Source: Pseudo-nitzschia pungens (lineage: Eukaryota > Bacillariophyta > Bacillariophyceae > Bacillariales > Bacillariaceae). From it: a stretch of 64,000 nt of DNA. A model generated the notes under the pieces. The model was not told the origin of the DNA. It made no database searches and was given only the letters and a program-made list of their open reading frames with translations. Below, piece by piece: positions 43,015 to 52,276 of this stretch (its first letter is position 1; each line of letters opens with the position of its first letter). The stretch is taken from positions 1,294,501-1,358,500 of the forward strand of contig CM074760.1 of NCBI GenBank assembly GCA_037355855.1, read 5' to 3'. The position numbers were made by a program, and so were the translations under genes.

Positions 43015-43502
43015 CAGAACGCAGCAACTCCGTCCGATCCGAGATTAGCGCTCGGAATCGAGAGGAGCAAATGGTCCAAGTACAGCAACTAGATTTGTCG
43101 TTCATTCGTTGATCAATACCACAAAATTGGCAAGGCACTTTTGAAAGATTCAACATTTCGTTGTCATCGGGCCACATCAAAGCGCTTGATCAATGTGTGA
43201 TAATCTTCACCGAACAGCAACCGATGCGTCCAACACGAGAGATCTGAAAGAACAAACCAGAAATCTCGATCACTCTCAATCAACCTACTAATTCTGAGCA
43301 CAGTTGCCCCATTGAATCAAAACATTCACTCATGTACAAAGGTATTTTCGGAGATATTCGGTTAAGTGCGTAAACTTTAGAAAAGACGTCATTACTGTAG
43401 TGGCTTTGAACAGGGTGGCTACGCACTAGTGATAGCGCTCGTAGACGTGGAGTTTCTATATCTCCCAAAAATTTCAAATTCTGCGCTATACATTTCGAGC
43501 TG
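42995..43502. other. Short intergenic between convergent genes
   Basis: Apart from the AG microsatellite, nothing was recognised. Confidence 0.4.
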
Positions 43503-46259
43503 CTATACGATGGCAGGCGGTGGTACGTAGGGCCCCATCTCGTTGTCGTCTTTGGGGTCATCGTTGTGCTGCCGTTGATGTTCATCTCCGTGTTGGTTCA
43601 CCGTAGGGTACGGATCGTTGTTTCCGAATGCTATCCTGTGAACATATGCCTTGGCTCCGTACTCAAAGTTCGACATTTCCAGGTAGTCCAACCGAGACGA
43701 TGCTTGGTCAAAATCATCTCTCACGTTGACAAGAGGGGCATTGTAGTGCATCTCATAGGCCAGGACAAAGTAACAACACCCCGCGATGATCGAAATTATT
43801 CCGGCCGGGCCAATCACGCAACCTCCTTCCCTGCAAATCGGACCGGTAAGAACCGATAGGGTGCACAGCTGGAGCCCTCCGGACATGGCCGCGGAAAATA
43901 TCGCCATGTTCCAAACATTCTGGGCGCAGCGACCAAGCACGAGATAGAGCCATAAAACGAAGAGGGAAAATCCCCCGCAAGCGAGGGCGATCAAGCTTGA
44001 AACGCGTCCGAACCAGGGAGTTCCACTGAAGAAACCATCGTCGTAATGGCTGCAGTAGGTGTAGCCCTGAAACGCACTGTCGGCTGGGCTGTATTTCCAT
44101 AAACCAAAATGCAAATCGAATTCCGTTGCGGTTTCTCCCACTTCCACTGCTACCGAGACAAAATGACAGGACGACATGACAAAGAATCCACCCAAGAAAG
44201 CGATTAAAAACGAGAGCAGTCCAACCGTCAGGAGCTGTATAACTCGTTCCCGCTTTCGAGCGATTGCTGTGCTCTGTACGATCCCTCCCTCTTCTTGGTC
44301 GTTGACATTGATCATGCTTCTCGTCGACTTCTCGACCGATTCACTTCTCGACGGATTGTCCACCAATGCGTCGGTATCAGCGCGACTCCTCGTTCTCGCC
44401 ATAATGCTATCGGCAAACTTTTTCGCGCGGGGACTGAGTGGTCTGCCTTTGCTGTTTTTTGCCTGTATCTGCGCTGCCTGCCACATGCGACCACCCTCCG
44501 AGGCATCTTCATCTATCGATTCGTCGATGGACGCCATCGCACTGGCCGAAGTCGCTCTCGTTCCGAATGTAAACTGAGTGCCGGCCGTGTGTCCCGTGGG
44601 AGTAAATTCGCTGATGGCCCTCCGACTGGTAGAATAGGAGAAGTCGCCATCACTTTCGGAAACGCAGGAGTTCGGACTGAATGTTCCGTCTCGACTTGAT
44701 CCCCACAACGATGATTCGTTGTTCGGGCTGAAGGTATCATTGGCAAAAGTCGACGACCCGTCGCCCAGTTGGGTTGCGGTTTCCGCGTTTGACGCGCTAC
44801 CCGCGGAGCTTTTCGTGGCCTGGCTGATACCCGTTCCTTTTGATTCCCACGTCGATGCCGATTCCACAAAATCTGCCGACAACGAATTTCGAGGGGGTTC
44901 GAGTCCCTGTGCCTTTGCGTGTTCCGAAGAATTCCCAATGTCGGGCACGGATGGTGCTTCGGGACGACCGTGATTCGACTTTCGCTTTTCATCACTGTAT
45001 GCTTCCGACAGTATCGACGTTTCTCGAGGGGACCATGCGTAGCTATCTGCTTCGTCTTTGTCTCTGCCATTCAAGGCCTCGCCAATATTTACAATCGCTC
45101 GTCTCGTTGCCGAGGGCGTGAGCTTGAAAGTTCTGCTCGAAGGATCTCCTATCGGTGCTTCGGCGGGAGAGCAATATACTATGGTGTCATTGACTTTGAG
45201 AGAAGCCAGCTTCCCTTCGTTCGTCTTTGGTGGATTGGATTTTTTGTCAATGTCTCTGAAATGGGCATACTCCGAGTTGTAGCCAGCTTTCCCCTCTGGA
45301 ATTAGAAACCTAGACGATGCTATGGTGGACAGTCCTGCCGTGGAAGGCCCTGCGGTCGATGGGCCTACGGTAGATCCCTCGTATGGACCCAGAGTATCAT
45401 CCAAATCGCTCGATTCGACGTAGGTTTGTGGTCCCAAAATATCGTCGAGATCACTTTGCACCGGTTCTTCACCCGGGTCGAGGCTCGGTCCGAGGCTGTC
45501 GTCCAATGGAAGTCCTTTCGGCCCCAAAATATCGGTCAGATTGCTGTTTTGTGGGGTATCAATCTGGGGAAAGTGCGAAGATTCTGTCTGAGCCGAAATA
45601 CGTTTCTCGGGGGATTGGCGTGTCGGATGTTGTTTTGTGGGTTGCTGGCGCAACCCGAATTCTTTGTAATCCATGTCCATGTCGTTGCCGTGGGATTTGG
45701 ATCCGTACGAACCCAACAGATTGGGCACCTGATGCGCGTAGGATCCCTGAGATCCCTGACTGGTGCTCGAAGAATCAATGTTCAACCAGGAGGTCTTGTT
45801 GTCGTCTGCTCTGTGAGAGATTCCATTCAGATCGCTCACGTCTGATCCTCGCTCCGAAACCTGGAGAGAATCGAGATTGATCAGAGGAGCCGAGTCATCG
45901 TCGAGTTGTTGGATAATGCTGGATGGAGGAACCGTAGATCCGATGGATGCCTTGCCTCTGTACGGACCGACACCAATGTCGAGTGATGAGCTGCGAGAAG
46001 TTGGGGTGTTCGTGTCGGTGAAAGCAGATACAGATTCACCCGCCCCTTCCATCGTCGCCAGATCGCCGACTGGCAAACTCTTGCGTGAGTGACTGCTGAC
46101 GCCCGGATTCTGATTGTTTCTATTCGTTGCATGGGAAATGGCAGTTTGACTAGCAGATTCGGCTGACAACAAACTGGTGTTGTTGCTACGTTTGCTGTGG
46201 TCTTGCTCTTTCTGGGAACCGTCCCCGTTCGGAAGAGGAGAGTCGTTTGAGCCTTTCAT
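43503..46259 (-). CDS. Large protein with disordered N-terminus, DDILGP repeats and a four-TM domain (unknown)
   Basis: The frame begins upstream at a TTG, so the ATG at 46259 is used, giving 918 aa. The first ~650 residues are Ser/Thr/Gly/Asp-rich and presumably disordered. At about residues 240-292 a short motif of the form (T/D)D(I/S/T)LGP occurs four times (TDILGP, DDSLGP, DDILGP, DDTLGP). The C-terminal ~250 residues hold four hydrophobic helices. Between the first two is an extracytoplasmic loop with FDLHFGLWKYSP and CSHYDDGF, and the third is followed by LTGPICREGGCVIGP with paired cysteines. Such HFGLWK/cysteine four-TM domains look like a diatom family of unknown function. A plasma-membrane or endomembrane location is inferred. 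Single exon. Confidence 0.75.
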   Translation of the reverse strand: MKGSNDSPLPNGDGSQKEQDHSKRSNNTSLLSAESASQTAISHATNRNNQNPGVSSHSRKSLPVGDLATMEGAGESVSAFTDTNTPTSRSSSLDIGVGPYRGKASIGSTVPPSSIIQQLDDDSAPLINLDSLQVSERGSDVSDLNGISHRADDNKTSWLNIDSSSTSQGSQGSYAHQVPNLLGSYGSKSHGNDMDMDYKEFGLRQQPTKQHPTRQSPEKRISAQTESSHFPQIDTPQNSNLTDILGPKGLPLDDSLGPSLDPGEEPVQSDLDDILGPQTYVESSDLDDTLGPYEGSTVGPSTAGPSTAGLSTIASSRFLIPEGKAGYNSEYAHFRDIDKKSNPPKTNEGKLASLKVNDTIVYCSPAEAPIGDPSSRTFKLTPSATRRAIVNIGEALNGRDKDEADSYAWSPRETSILSEAYSDEKRKSNHGRPEAPSVPDIGNSSEHAKAQGLEPPRNSLSADFVESASTWESKGTGISQATKSSAGSASNAETATQLGDGSSTFANDTFSPNNESSLWGSSRDGTFSPNSCVSESDGDFSYSTSRRAISEFTPTGHTAGTQFTFGTRATSASAMASIDESIDEDASEGGRMWQAAQIQAKNSKGRPLSPRAKKFADSIMARTRSRADTDALVDNPSRSESVEKSTRSMINVNDQEEGGIVQSTAIARKRERVIQLLTVGLLSFLIAFLGGFFVMSSCHFVSVAVEVGETATEFDLHFGLWKYSPADSAFQGYTYCSHYDDGFFSGTPWFGRVSSLIALACGGFSLFVLWLYLVLGRCAQNVWNMAIFSAAMSGGLQLCTLSVLTGPICREGGCVIGPAGIISIIAGCCYFVLAYEMHYNAPLVNVRDDFDQASSRLDYLEMSNFEYGAKAYVHRIAFGNNDPYPTVNQHGDEHQRQHNDDPKDDNEMGPYVPPPAIV

Positions 46260-47029
46260 CTTTATAAGTGGACGCAATGAATGAAAATATCAGCTGTGCA
46301 TTGACAAAAATCCCGTTCCGAGTGAATCATCCTCATCCGCAAACAATGCGGCTGTAATTCGATGATTTTTCGTACCAATTACGAATACCGGTAAGTTACC
46401 GCACGAGTAAGGTCTTACCCGTAGGAAACATCACGCATCGAAATTATCTTGTTGAAGGGATTGAAACACTTCTGAATTCGAGCACAAGTAAGCTTACTCG
46501 TAATTGTACGGTCCGAGTACGGTATGCATCGATGTTTGAATAGCCTGGAAGGTGGCATGATTCGAGTCGTATGTATCGTTCATCATTTTAATTTTTAATG
46601 AGAGCGCATCACGATCATCCTACTTCAATTCATACCGGTATTGGCTCCGATGATTAGGTAAGATATACATTTACGTATATTAATTATGTGGAAGACATCC
46701 GTTACTTTAAGTGTCAGCTGCCGTTCAAACAAAATTTACATGGATCTGAAATCTTCTGTGAGATGTTGTTCCGAGCATTTCCGAGGCCGACAACATTTCT
46801 TGTGTTTAGCGCTCTGCTCTCCCTGTCTTGTTCTTGAGAGAGTAAGATCTTTGTCTACCAGGTAAGCTTACTTTACTCTCTAGGTACCGTACGGTACATA
46901 CTTATTCTGCAATAGAATGATATTTTAAAAGTAAGAAGTACCCTAATACGAACCGTATATCATCTGGCCAAAGATGTTCGATCTTCGATTTTCCATGTTT
47001 GATCGTGATGTCAGGCCGAAAGAAAAACA
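46260..47029. other. Intergenic between divergent genes
   Basis: AT-rich, with TTACCGGTAAG-, GTAAGCTTAC- and GGTACCGTACGGTACC-like elements (46390-46520 and 46860-46900). It probably contains two promoters. Confidence 0.4.
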
Positions 47030-47575
47030 ATGGAAGTGATGATGACAACAATGATATCCTTCGTCTCTTGTTGGATTTTGGTTGCTGCAGGCATTCTGTT
47101 GGTGTTGCATCTGTCCTTGTCGATCGAGGGAAGCATCGATGAACGGAGCAGCATTCAATCGAAAACAGCAAGACAGCATCTCGAAGCTCCATCGTCGCTC
47201 CTGAACATGACGCTCTATTCGGACAAATGCGCCGGAGAGAACAGCAAAACGTACCTAACTCCCGTCGATGAATGCTACAGTTCGAGCTCTTTGTTTCCGA
47301 ACGATCCGAGCTGGAGCGGAAAGGACGTGCTCGATACCATCGAGGTTCCAACGCGCGCGCTGCTTCGAACCATTTACGACACGGAAGACGCGACATGCGG
47401 GGGTGACGGGGACGAACTCTCGATACCGCTGGACGAATGCGTTGGCCCGTTCGGCAGGCCGAGGCCGTGGGGCACTTTTCGCTTGGTTCGGTGCCGGCGG
47501 CGATTCGATCTCGACGCAATAAATAGTACCGGAAGAAAAAACAATGCTTGCGACGGCGAAACTTCCCCGTCTTGA
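47030..47575 (+). CDS. Short secreted or type II membrane protein (hypothetical)
   Basis: This 181-aa protein begins with a strong hydrophobic segment (residues about 5-31: MTTMISFVSCWILVAAGILL), which is a signal peptide or anchor. The rest is hydrophilic. Two loosely similar cysteine pairs follow, DKCAGENSKTYLTPVDECY and ATCGGDGDELSIPLDECVGP, each of the form C-x(10-14)-(T/I)P-(V/L)DEC, suggesting an internal duplication with disulfides. Several ATGs lie at the start (codons 1, 4, 5 and 8) and the choice among them is uncertain. No family is recognised. Frame coherence is good, but the reverse strand is also open, which lowers confidence. Confidence 0.52.
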   Translation: MEVMMTTMISFVSCWILVAAGILLVLHLSLSIEGSIDERSSIQSKTARQHLEAPSSLLNMTLYSDKCAGENSKTYLTPVDECYSSSSLFPNDPSWSGKDVLDTIEVPTRALLRTIYDTEDATCGGDGDELSIPLDECVGPFGRPRPWGTFRLVRCRRRFDLDAINSTGRKNNACDGETSPS

Positions 47576-48697
47576 TCTACGAGCGGACACAAAAATTGCT
47601 GGCACCGATGTCACGCTCCCGGGAAAAGTTTTGCGAATGAGTGCGCCGCGTGCGGAGTTTGGAGCCGAATGCTGCGTCCACTTTTGAACGGGTTCGATCG
47701 GGGCGGAATCAGAACACCATCCATGTGTTGGCTTGTTCGTGGAAGACAGCGGAGAACTTTGTGACCAACAGATGAACGAAAGTTTGGCCCCATCCGGACT
47801 AATCCGGCCGGTACTATGCTATGAGCTGTCACCTCGACCTCCATTTGCTCAAAGCTGCTTTCGACATTGCTTCTGAGCAACGGGTTAGTACTGCACCACA
47901 GAGTCTCACCAATTGGAACTTCGAAACTGAACCAACAAACAGGGGATGCAAACATCAGGGAATCTTTTTATGCTGTGGGGTCCAAGAAAATAACATTACT
48001 TGCACTTTGTTTTCGATTGCATCCTTGTTTGCTCTGCATCCATTGCTGCTTCCTCGCTTTGTGAGGCACTGCGACCCGTGCACGATCAAAGCTTCACCTC
48101 TCATACTGTACAGGAATTGATTCATTCATTCGGCGGCTTATTTTGACTTGGCATCGCAGAACAAGCATTCCATGCACAACACACAATTATTTTTCTGCTC
48201 ATTATATTTACCAGAAAACGCTCCGTATCAGATAATCTGGGAAGATTATCAGATAATCTTCGCGCGCGCTTAATGATAGTAGTATTAATAATATTGTTAT
48301 TAAGAACAGTAGAAACAATAAATTGAATTATTGTTACATTATCAGCGTAGCTTTACTACGAGACAAACAGAGCAAACACACACAATGCGCGCAGTGATAC
48401 AAAAGGAAGAATGCGCGAGCACGTGACAATACAAAAAACAAATCAGCACCTGACAGCACAAAAAACAAACCAAGGTGTGAGACGATTTGAGATTGAGATT
48501 CGACGCTGCTGCTGCTGTTTACGAAGTATTTTGCAGCACATACTTGAGGTTCAAATATTTCTAACTCCAGAGCACCTCTGTTTGCTTCCAATATCAGTTT
48601 TTGGGATTGCTTTAATATTATTTGGAGCTCTCTGTGGATCATTCCTTTGTTGGGAGCAAAAGTGTCCTCTTTATTGAGGCTGTTGTTGTACTACTGT
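47576..48697. other. Intergenic, left flank of the Crypton element
   Basis: A 21-bp perfect palindrome with a one-base centre lies at 48241-48261 (GAAGATTATC-A-GATAATCTTC), followed by CGCGCGCGC. It may mark the left edge or a regulatory site of the element. The AT-rich tract after it resembles no gene. Confidence 0.45.
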
Positions 48698-48848
48698 CGA
48701 AACGCCGAAACGCCGAAACGTCGAAACGCCGAAACGCTGAAAAGAACACTGACCGAACACCGAAACACCGAAACGCCGAAACGCTGAAACGCTGCAACAT
48801 CAAAACGCCAAAACGCTGAAACGCCACAACAAACGCCAAAACGCCAAA
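48698..48848 (+). repeat. Left array of 8-bp repeat CGAAACGC
   Basis: About 18 units keep an 8-bp register. Six are exactly CGAAACGC and the others differ by one or two bases (TGAAACGC, CAAAACGC, CGAAACAC). One short interruption lies at about 48739-48761. The array ends 35 bp upstream of the recombinase start, so it overlaps the expected promoter or 5' UTR. Confidence 0.88.
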
Positions 48849-48882
48849 TCACTGAAAAAACAGCAGAACTCCAGCAAGCAAA

Positions 48883-51156
48883 ATGTCTTACACAACTGGT
48901 CTGTTTGCCGCAGCAGCAAGACAAGTCCAGATTGACGACGAAGAAGGTATTCCAATCAATACACAACTTGCCTACAAGCGATTCGAAGAAGAATTCAAAG
49001 AGTACTGTGATGTTGTATTTGGTTTTCTGGAAAATCCACGGACGGTAACAGAGGAAAAGGTGTTCGGCTTTCTTTTCTACCAAGCATATCGGGGGCAACG
49101 GAGAAGAGGCCGAAAGAAGAAGAACGCTGGAGTGCAACAGATTTTTGACGTCAATGATTTCAATGCCGTCATGTTGAAATACAACAATAGCAGCAACCCC
49201 GAGTCGATTATAAACAACGACGACGCTATAGACCCCGTCGGATATGATGTTGTCAATCAGGCGTTATGTGGGATCTTCAAACTGTTAGAACGACAGCGAA
49301 CTGAAAACGCCAACAATCTTCTTAAGGCACATATTCGATCCGAAAGAGTCAACCAGTTGCTTCGTGTGGTGCAAGGACGAAAGAAAAAAATCCAGAAAGC
49401 ACGATACGAGGAGAAGATAGATCACATGCTGTCACCGTACATGAACGTTCAGAACATCGAGCGAATCGAAGATTACTTGTTTGCGAAGAATTCTTACAAA
49501 GAGTATTATTGCATTGCTTCGTTGCGAGATCGATACTGTTTCCTTATGACGCACGCAGGTGTGCTACGTGGCGAGTCGTTATTCAAGTGCGAACTGTCTG
49601 ATCTGTGCAACATCCTTAAACTTGACGAAGGTGTCCATCCCTGCCAAATCTTGATCATGAAAATCGCCACAGGAAAAACAAACGGTAACAAAACATTGTT
49701 CGGGCGAGTGATAAGGAACAAAAATGTTGCCATGTGTCCCATTGGTGCGTTGGGCTTCTATTTGATGGCACGGTTCCATTTGACGGGTGAGCTTGCCGTA
49801 TACGACTTTGGAGTGAACGAATCCTGGTTCGACGTCAAATTACTCACCGAGTGTAATAATATGGTGTGCACCAAACCAATCACCGATCAAGCCTACGGAA
49901 AAGCGATGAAAAATGCATGCACAGCGTTGCAAATCGCGTCTAAGCATTTCATCCACTTTGGACGTGGCACAGGTGCGGTCGACTTGGAGATGAAAGAGGT
50001 CGATCCACAGTACATCAAGATGCTCGGAAATTGGAATGTCGACGTACGAGAGGATCGGTATTCCGCAAAACTCCCGTTGAAAGCAATGCGGGCGTTGGCT
50101 GGGCACTCGCAAGACAGAGGTGGTTACTTCTTGGCACGAAATACCATAGACCCACCGCAAGAGCTCCGAGATCAAATCTTTCCATTCCTCGAGACCGCAA
50201 TCAAGACAGTCGACGGGAAACCGCAGCGAACGACAGCAAGAGCATTCTTCGACCTTCTCCTTAATTTACAGTGCGTCGTACTGCAGGACGCCGCAATTTT
50301 GCTGCATAAGGGTAGGAAACACCGCCTCTTTTCGTTGCCTGTTTTCAACAATGAGTTGTTCCGGAATTATCAAGAGGCACTCGTTGCAAGGGTGATCCAG
50401 GCCGAAACAGCACCGCAAGCCGAAGCCACTTCCATCGAAAGAAGTATGGACGTTGCCATTCCAGGATTTCGTGTTCAATTGCGTAACATTCATTCCGACG
50501 TCATAAATGTTTCGAGGGACTTTAAACGGGACGTTCAATGCTTGCAGGGCACTGTCACGGAATTCAGAGATCAGCAATATGCAAAGAACGACGACCTCAC
50601 TCACTTTCTCGATTTCCTGTCTGGGTATCAACGACCGTCAAGACCAGTAGCAGCAACAGCGCAACAAGCAGCAACAGCGCAACAAGCAGCAACAACAGTT
50701 CGTGATGTTGTCAATCGGAACAAAAGTAAAACGGTGTTTCGAAAGCATACGTCAGTTTCGTCAATGTGGAATGAGTGGTTCGGGCTTGGCGAGTTCAAAG
50801 ATGATGCGTCCCCTGGCGGGATTGAAGAGCTTGAGAAGACAAGCCGTAATAAATGGCGAAAGCATTATAACGCTGCTGAGCAAAAGCAATTCTCACGACT
50901 CAAACATGTAATACAGTTTGTGAAGGACAGAGTTTCAGGCGGAGAATCGTTGGAGGCAGTGCTGGAAGAAGGCGATGCATTCATGACGGCGGAGAAGAAG
51001 ACCCTTTCAACACTCCACATCCATCTCCAAAAGGCTAAATCATTCCGTCCACAGGCAACGAATCCGCGGGCAACAAGACCACGACCACGACCACGACCAC
51101 GACAACAACAGCAGCAGGTAGTCCCCAACAACAACCAAATTCTTCAAACACTTTAA
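48883..51156 (+). CDS. Crypton tyrosine recombinase with GCR1_C-type DNA-binding domain
   Basis: This 757-aa recombinase has no internal stop and is likely to cut and join DNA through a catalytic tyrosine. The first arginine is probably R229 (HAGVLRGESLFKCEL), the HxxR box is H358-F-G-R361 (IHFGRGTGAVDLEM), and the nucleophile is probably Y393 in WNVDVREDRYSAKLP followed by MRALAGHS. This arrangement is characteristic of Crypton enzymes. Residues about 627-685 (MWNEWFGLG, then IEELEKTSRNKWRK) match the GCR1_C DNA-binding domain found at the C-terminus of Crypton and related proteins. The linker is Gln/Ala-rich and the C-terminus is PRPRPRPRQQQQQ. The N-terminus (about 1-180) is helical with a basic RRRGRKKK patch. 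The first ATG follows the left repeat array. Confidence 0.9.
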   Translation: MSYTTGLFAAAARQVQIDDEEGIPINTQLAYKRFEEEFKEYCDVVFGFLENPRTVTEEKVFGFLFYQAYRGQRRRGRKKKNAGVQQIFDVNDFNAVMLKYNNSSNPESIINNDDAIDPVGYDVVNQALCGIFKLLERQRTENANNLLKAHIRSERVNQLLRVVQGRKKKIQKARYEEKIDHMLSPYMNVQNIERIEDYLFAKNSYKEYYCIASLRDRYCFLMTHAGVLRGESLFKCELSDLCNILKLDEGVHPCQILIMKIATGKTNGNKTLFGRVIRNKNVAMCPIGALGFYLMARFHLTGELAVYDFGVNESWFDVKLLTECNNMVCTKPITDQAYGKAMKNACTALQIASKHFIHFGRGTGAVDLEMKEVDPQYIKMLGNWNVDVREDRYSAKLPLKAMRALAGHSQDRGGYFLARNTIDPPQELRDQIFPFLETAIKTVDGKPQRTTARAFFDLLLNLQCVVLQDAAILLHKGRKHRLFSLPVFNNELFRNYQEALVARVIQAETAPQAEATSIERSMDVAIPGFRVQLRNIHSDVINVSRDFKRDVQCLQGTVTEFRDQQYAKNDDLTHFLDFLSGYQRPSRPVAATAQQAATAQQAATTVRDVVNRNKSKTVFRKHTSVSSMWNEWFGLGEFKDDASPGGIEELEKTSRNKWRKHYNAAEQKQFSRLKHVIQFVKDRVSGGESLEAVLEEGDAFMTAEKKTLSTLHIHLQKAKSFRPQATNPRATRPRPRPRPRQQQQQVVPNNNQILQTL

Positions 51157-51182
51157 TGTTTATTTAGACCACCTTTTTTCGT

Positions 51183-51330
51183 GTGTTTCGTATCTTTCGT
51201 TGCGGCGTTTCGTTGCGGCGTTTCGTGCGTTTCGTTGCTGCGTTTCGTTGCTTGCTGTGTTTCGTTGCTTGTGGCGTTTCGTTGCTTGTGGCGTTTCGTT
51301 GCTTGCGGCGTTTCGGCATTTCGACCTTGG
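51183..51330 (-). repeat. Right array of the 8-bp repeat, inverted (GCGTTTCG)
   Basis: Seven exact GCGTTTCG words occur within 150 bp, some organised as a higher-order 17-bp unit (GTGGCGTTTCGTTGCTT). This is the reverse complement of the left array word. It begins about 27 bp after the recombinase stop codon. Confidence 0.88.
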
Positions 51331-52276
51331 AATCGAAATTTATGTGTTTCTTTTCTTTTCGTCGTTTGTTTTTTATTGTTTTTTTACTCATAAGAAGTTT
51401 CTTTCGTAATACATAAGAAGTTGGTTTCTATCTTAAGCACCTCTGCTACGAAGAACATGGAAAATATGGTTGAATTTGATTGGTTTAAAATTAATCTGAA
51501 GCAGTTACCATTGCGTGTCAGAGAAAAGGACCGTTACGGTTTTAAACGCGCACAAAATATTAAAAGAGATATCTGATATTGTTCTGATATACCAAAGATA
51601 ATCTCTCATTATTTTTTGGTTTAGCTAAGAGGACGACGGCGATGTATGGTAAATACCTTCTGTCATCAAGAGTAAAATTCAGTCGGATGAGACGGAAGAT
51701 AGTATCTTGTCTGTATTCATTATCAGTGCCGAAGCCTACGAGCAAGTCACCGTATTCTCTCTATTCTCTGCTTACTGTTTTAAAATAAAAAAAAAAGGCA
51801 TCTCAATAAGATTTAGCGCGTTATCCGTAGTGTTTTTTGTACGGTAATTATTCAATCAAAATACAGAATTGATTTTTAGTAGAATAATCTTACGGTATTT
51901 TTGAGTGTCATCCTACTTTTTCGTTGAGAATTTCCATTCCATGGTTCGTTCGCGAGTCATTGGGATGACTTGCGAGTGGTATCTAGGATGCGAAGGCACT
52001 CGTAAATCTTACGTTACTGTTCATACGGATACCTGTACGTCTAGTACCGGTATTTTACTCGTTTTGACACCGTCTTCGTTGCTTTTGGATATCTTTCTTG
52101 TCACTTGTCCTTCTACCGGTACAGTAACTTTTAAAACATTACTGCGTGGAACTCGATACTCAAAATACTCAATCCTGCCTGTCCTGCTGCGAACCAGAAG
52201 TCCCATTCCCTTCCATCCTAACTTACCGATAACTTACTGTTTAGCTGCTATCAAAATCAATAGGTGAACGACCGCA
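51331..52276. other. Intergenic, right flank of the Crypton element
   Basis: AT-rich. ATATCTGATATTGTTCTGATAT near 51568-51590 and AGATAATCT near 51596 echo the palindromic sequence on the left flank. No gene is supported. Confidence 0.4.

Larger units (their letters stand above)
48698..51330 (+). mobile_element. Crypton-type tyrosine-recombinase DNA transposon with inverted subterminal arrays
   Basis: A single intact recombinase gene is bracketed by two arrays built from the same 8-bp word in opposite orientation: CGAAACGC on the left (48698-48848) and its complement GCGTTTCG on the right (51183-51330). Cryptons move by a tyrosine recombinase through a circular intermediate and normally lack terminal inverted repeats, so the arrays are notable. 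The outer ends are not defined here. They could extend left to the palindrome at 48241 and right to the ATATCTGATAT-like sequence near 51568. No reverse transcriptase, helicase or second gene is present, which argues against DIRS, Ngaro or giant elements. Confidence 0.82.

Noticed and set aside
46902..47519. 205-codon minus-strand open frame opposite the short secreted protein
   Set aside because: Arg/Ser/Cys-rich composition typical of an antisense shadow. The plus-strand frame has a clear hydrophobic start and duplicated motifs.
48622..48819. Open frame made of RNAETSKRRNAE-like repeats
   Set aside because: It is a translation of the left 8-bp repeat array of the Crypton, not a protein gene.
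48698..51330. Possibility that the element is a DIRS or Ngaro retroelement
   Set aside because: Only the tyrosine recombinase with GCR1_C-type domain is present. There is no reverse transcriptase, RNase H or methyltransferase frame in either flank.
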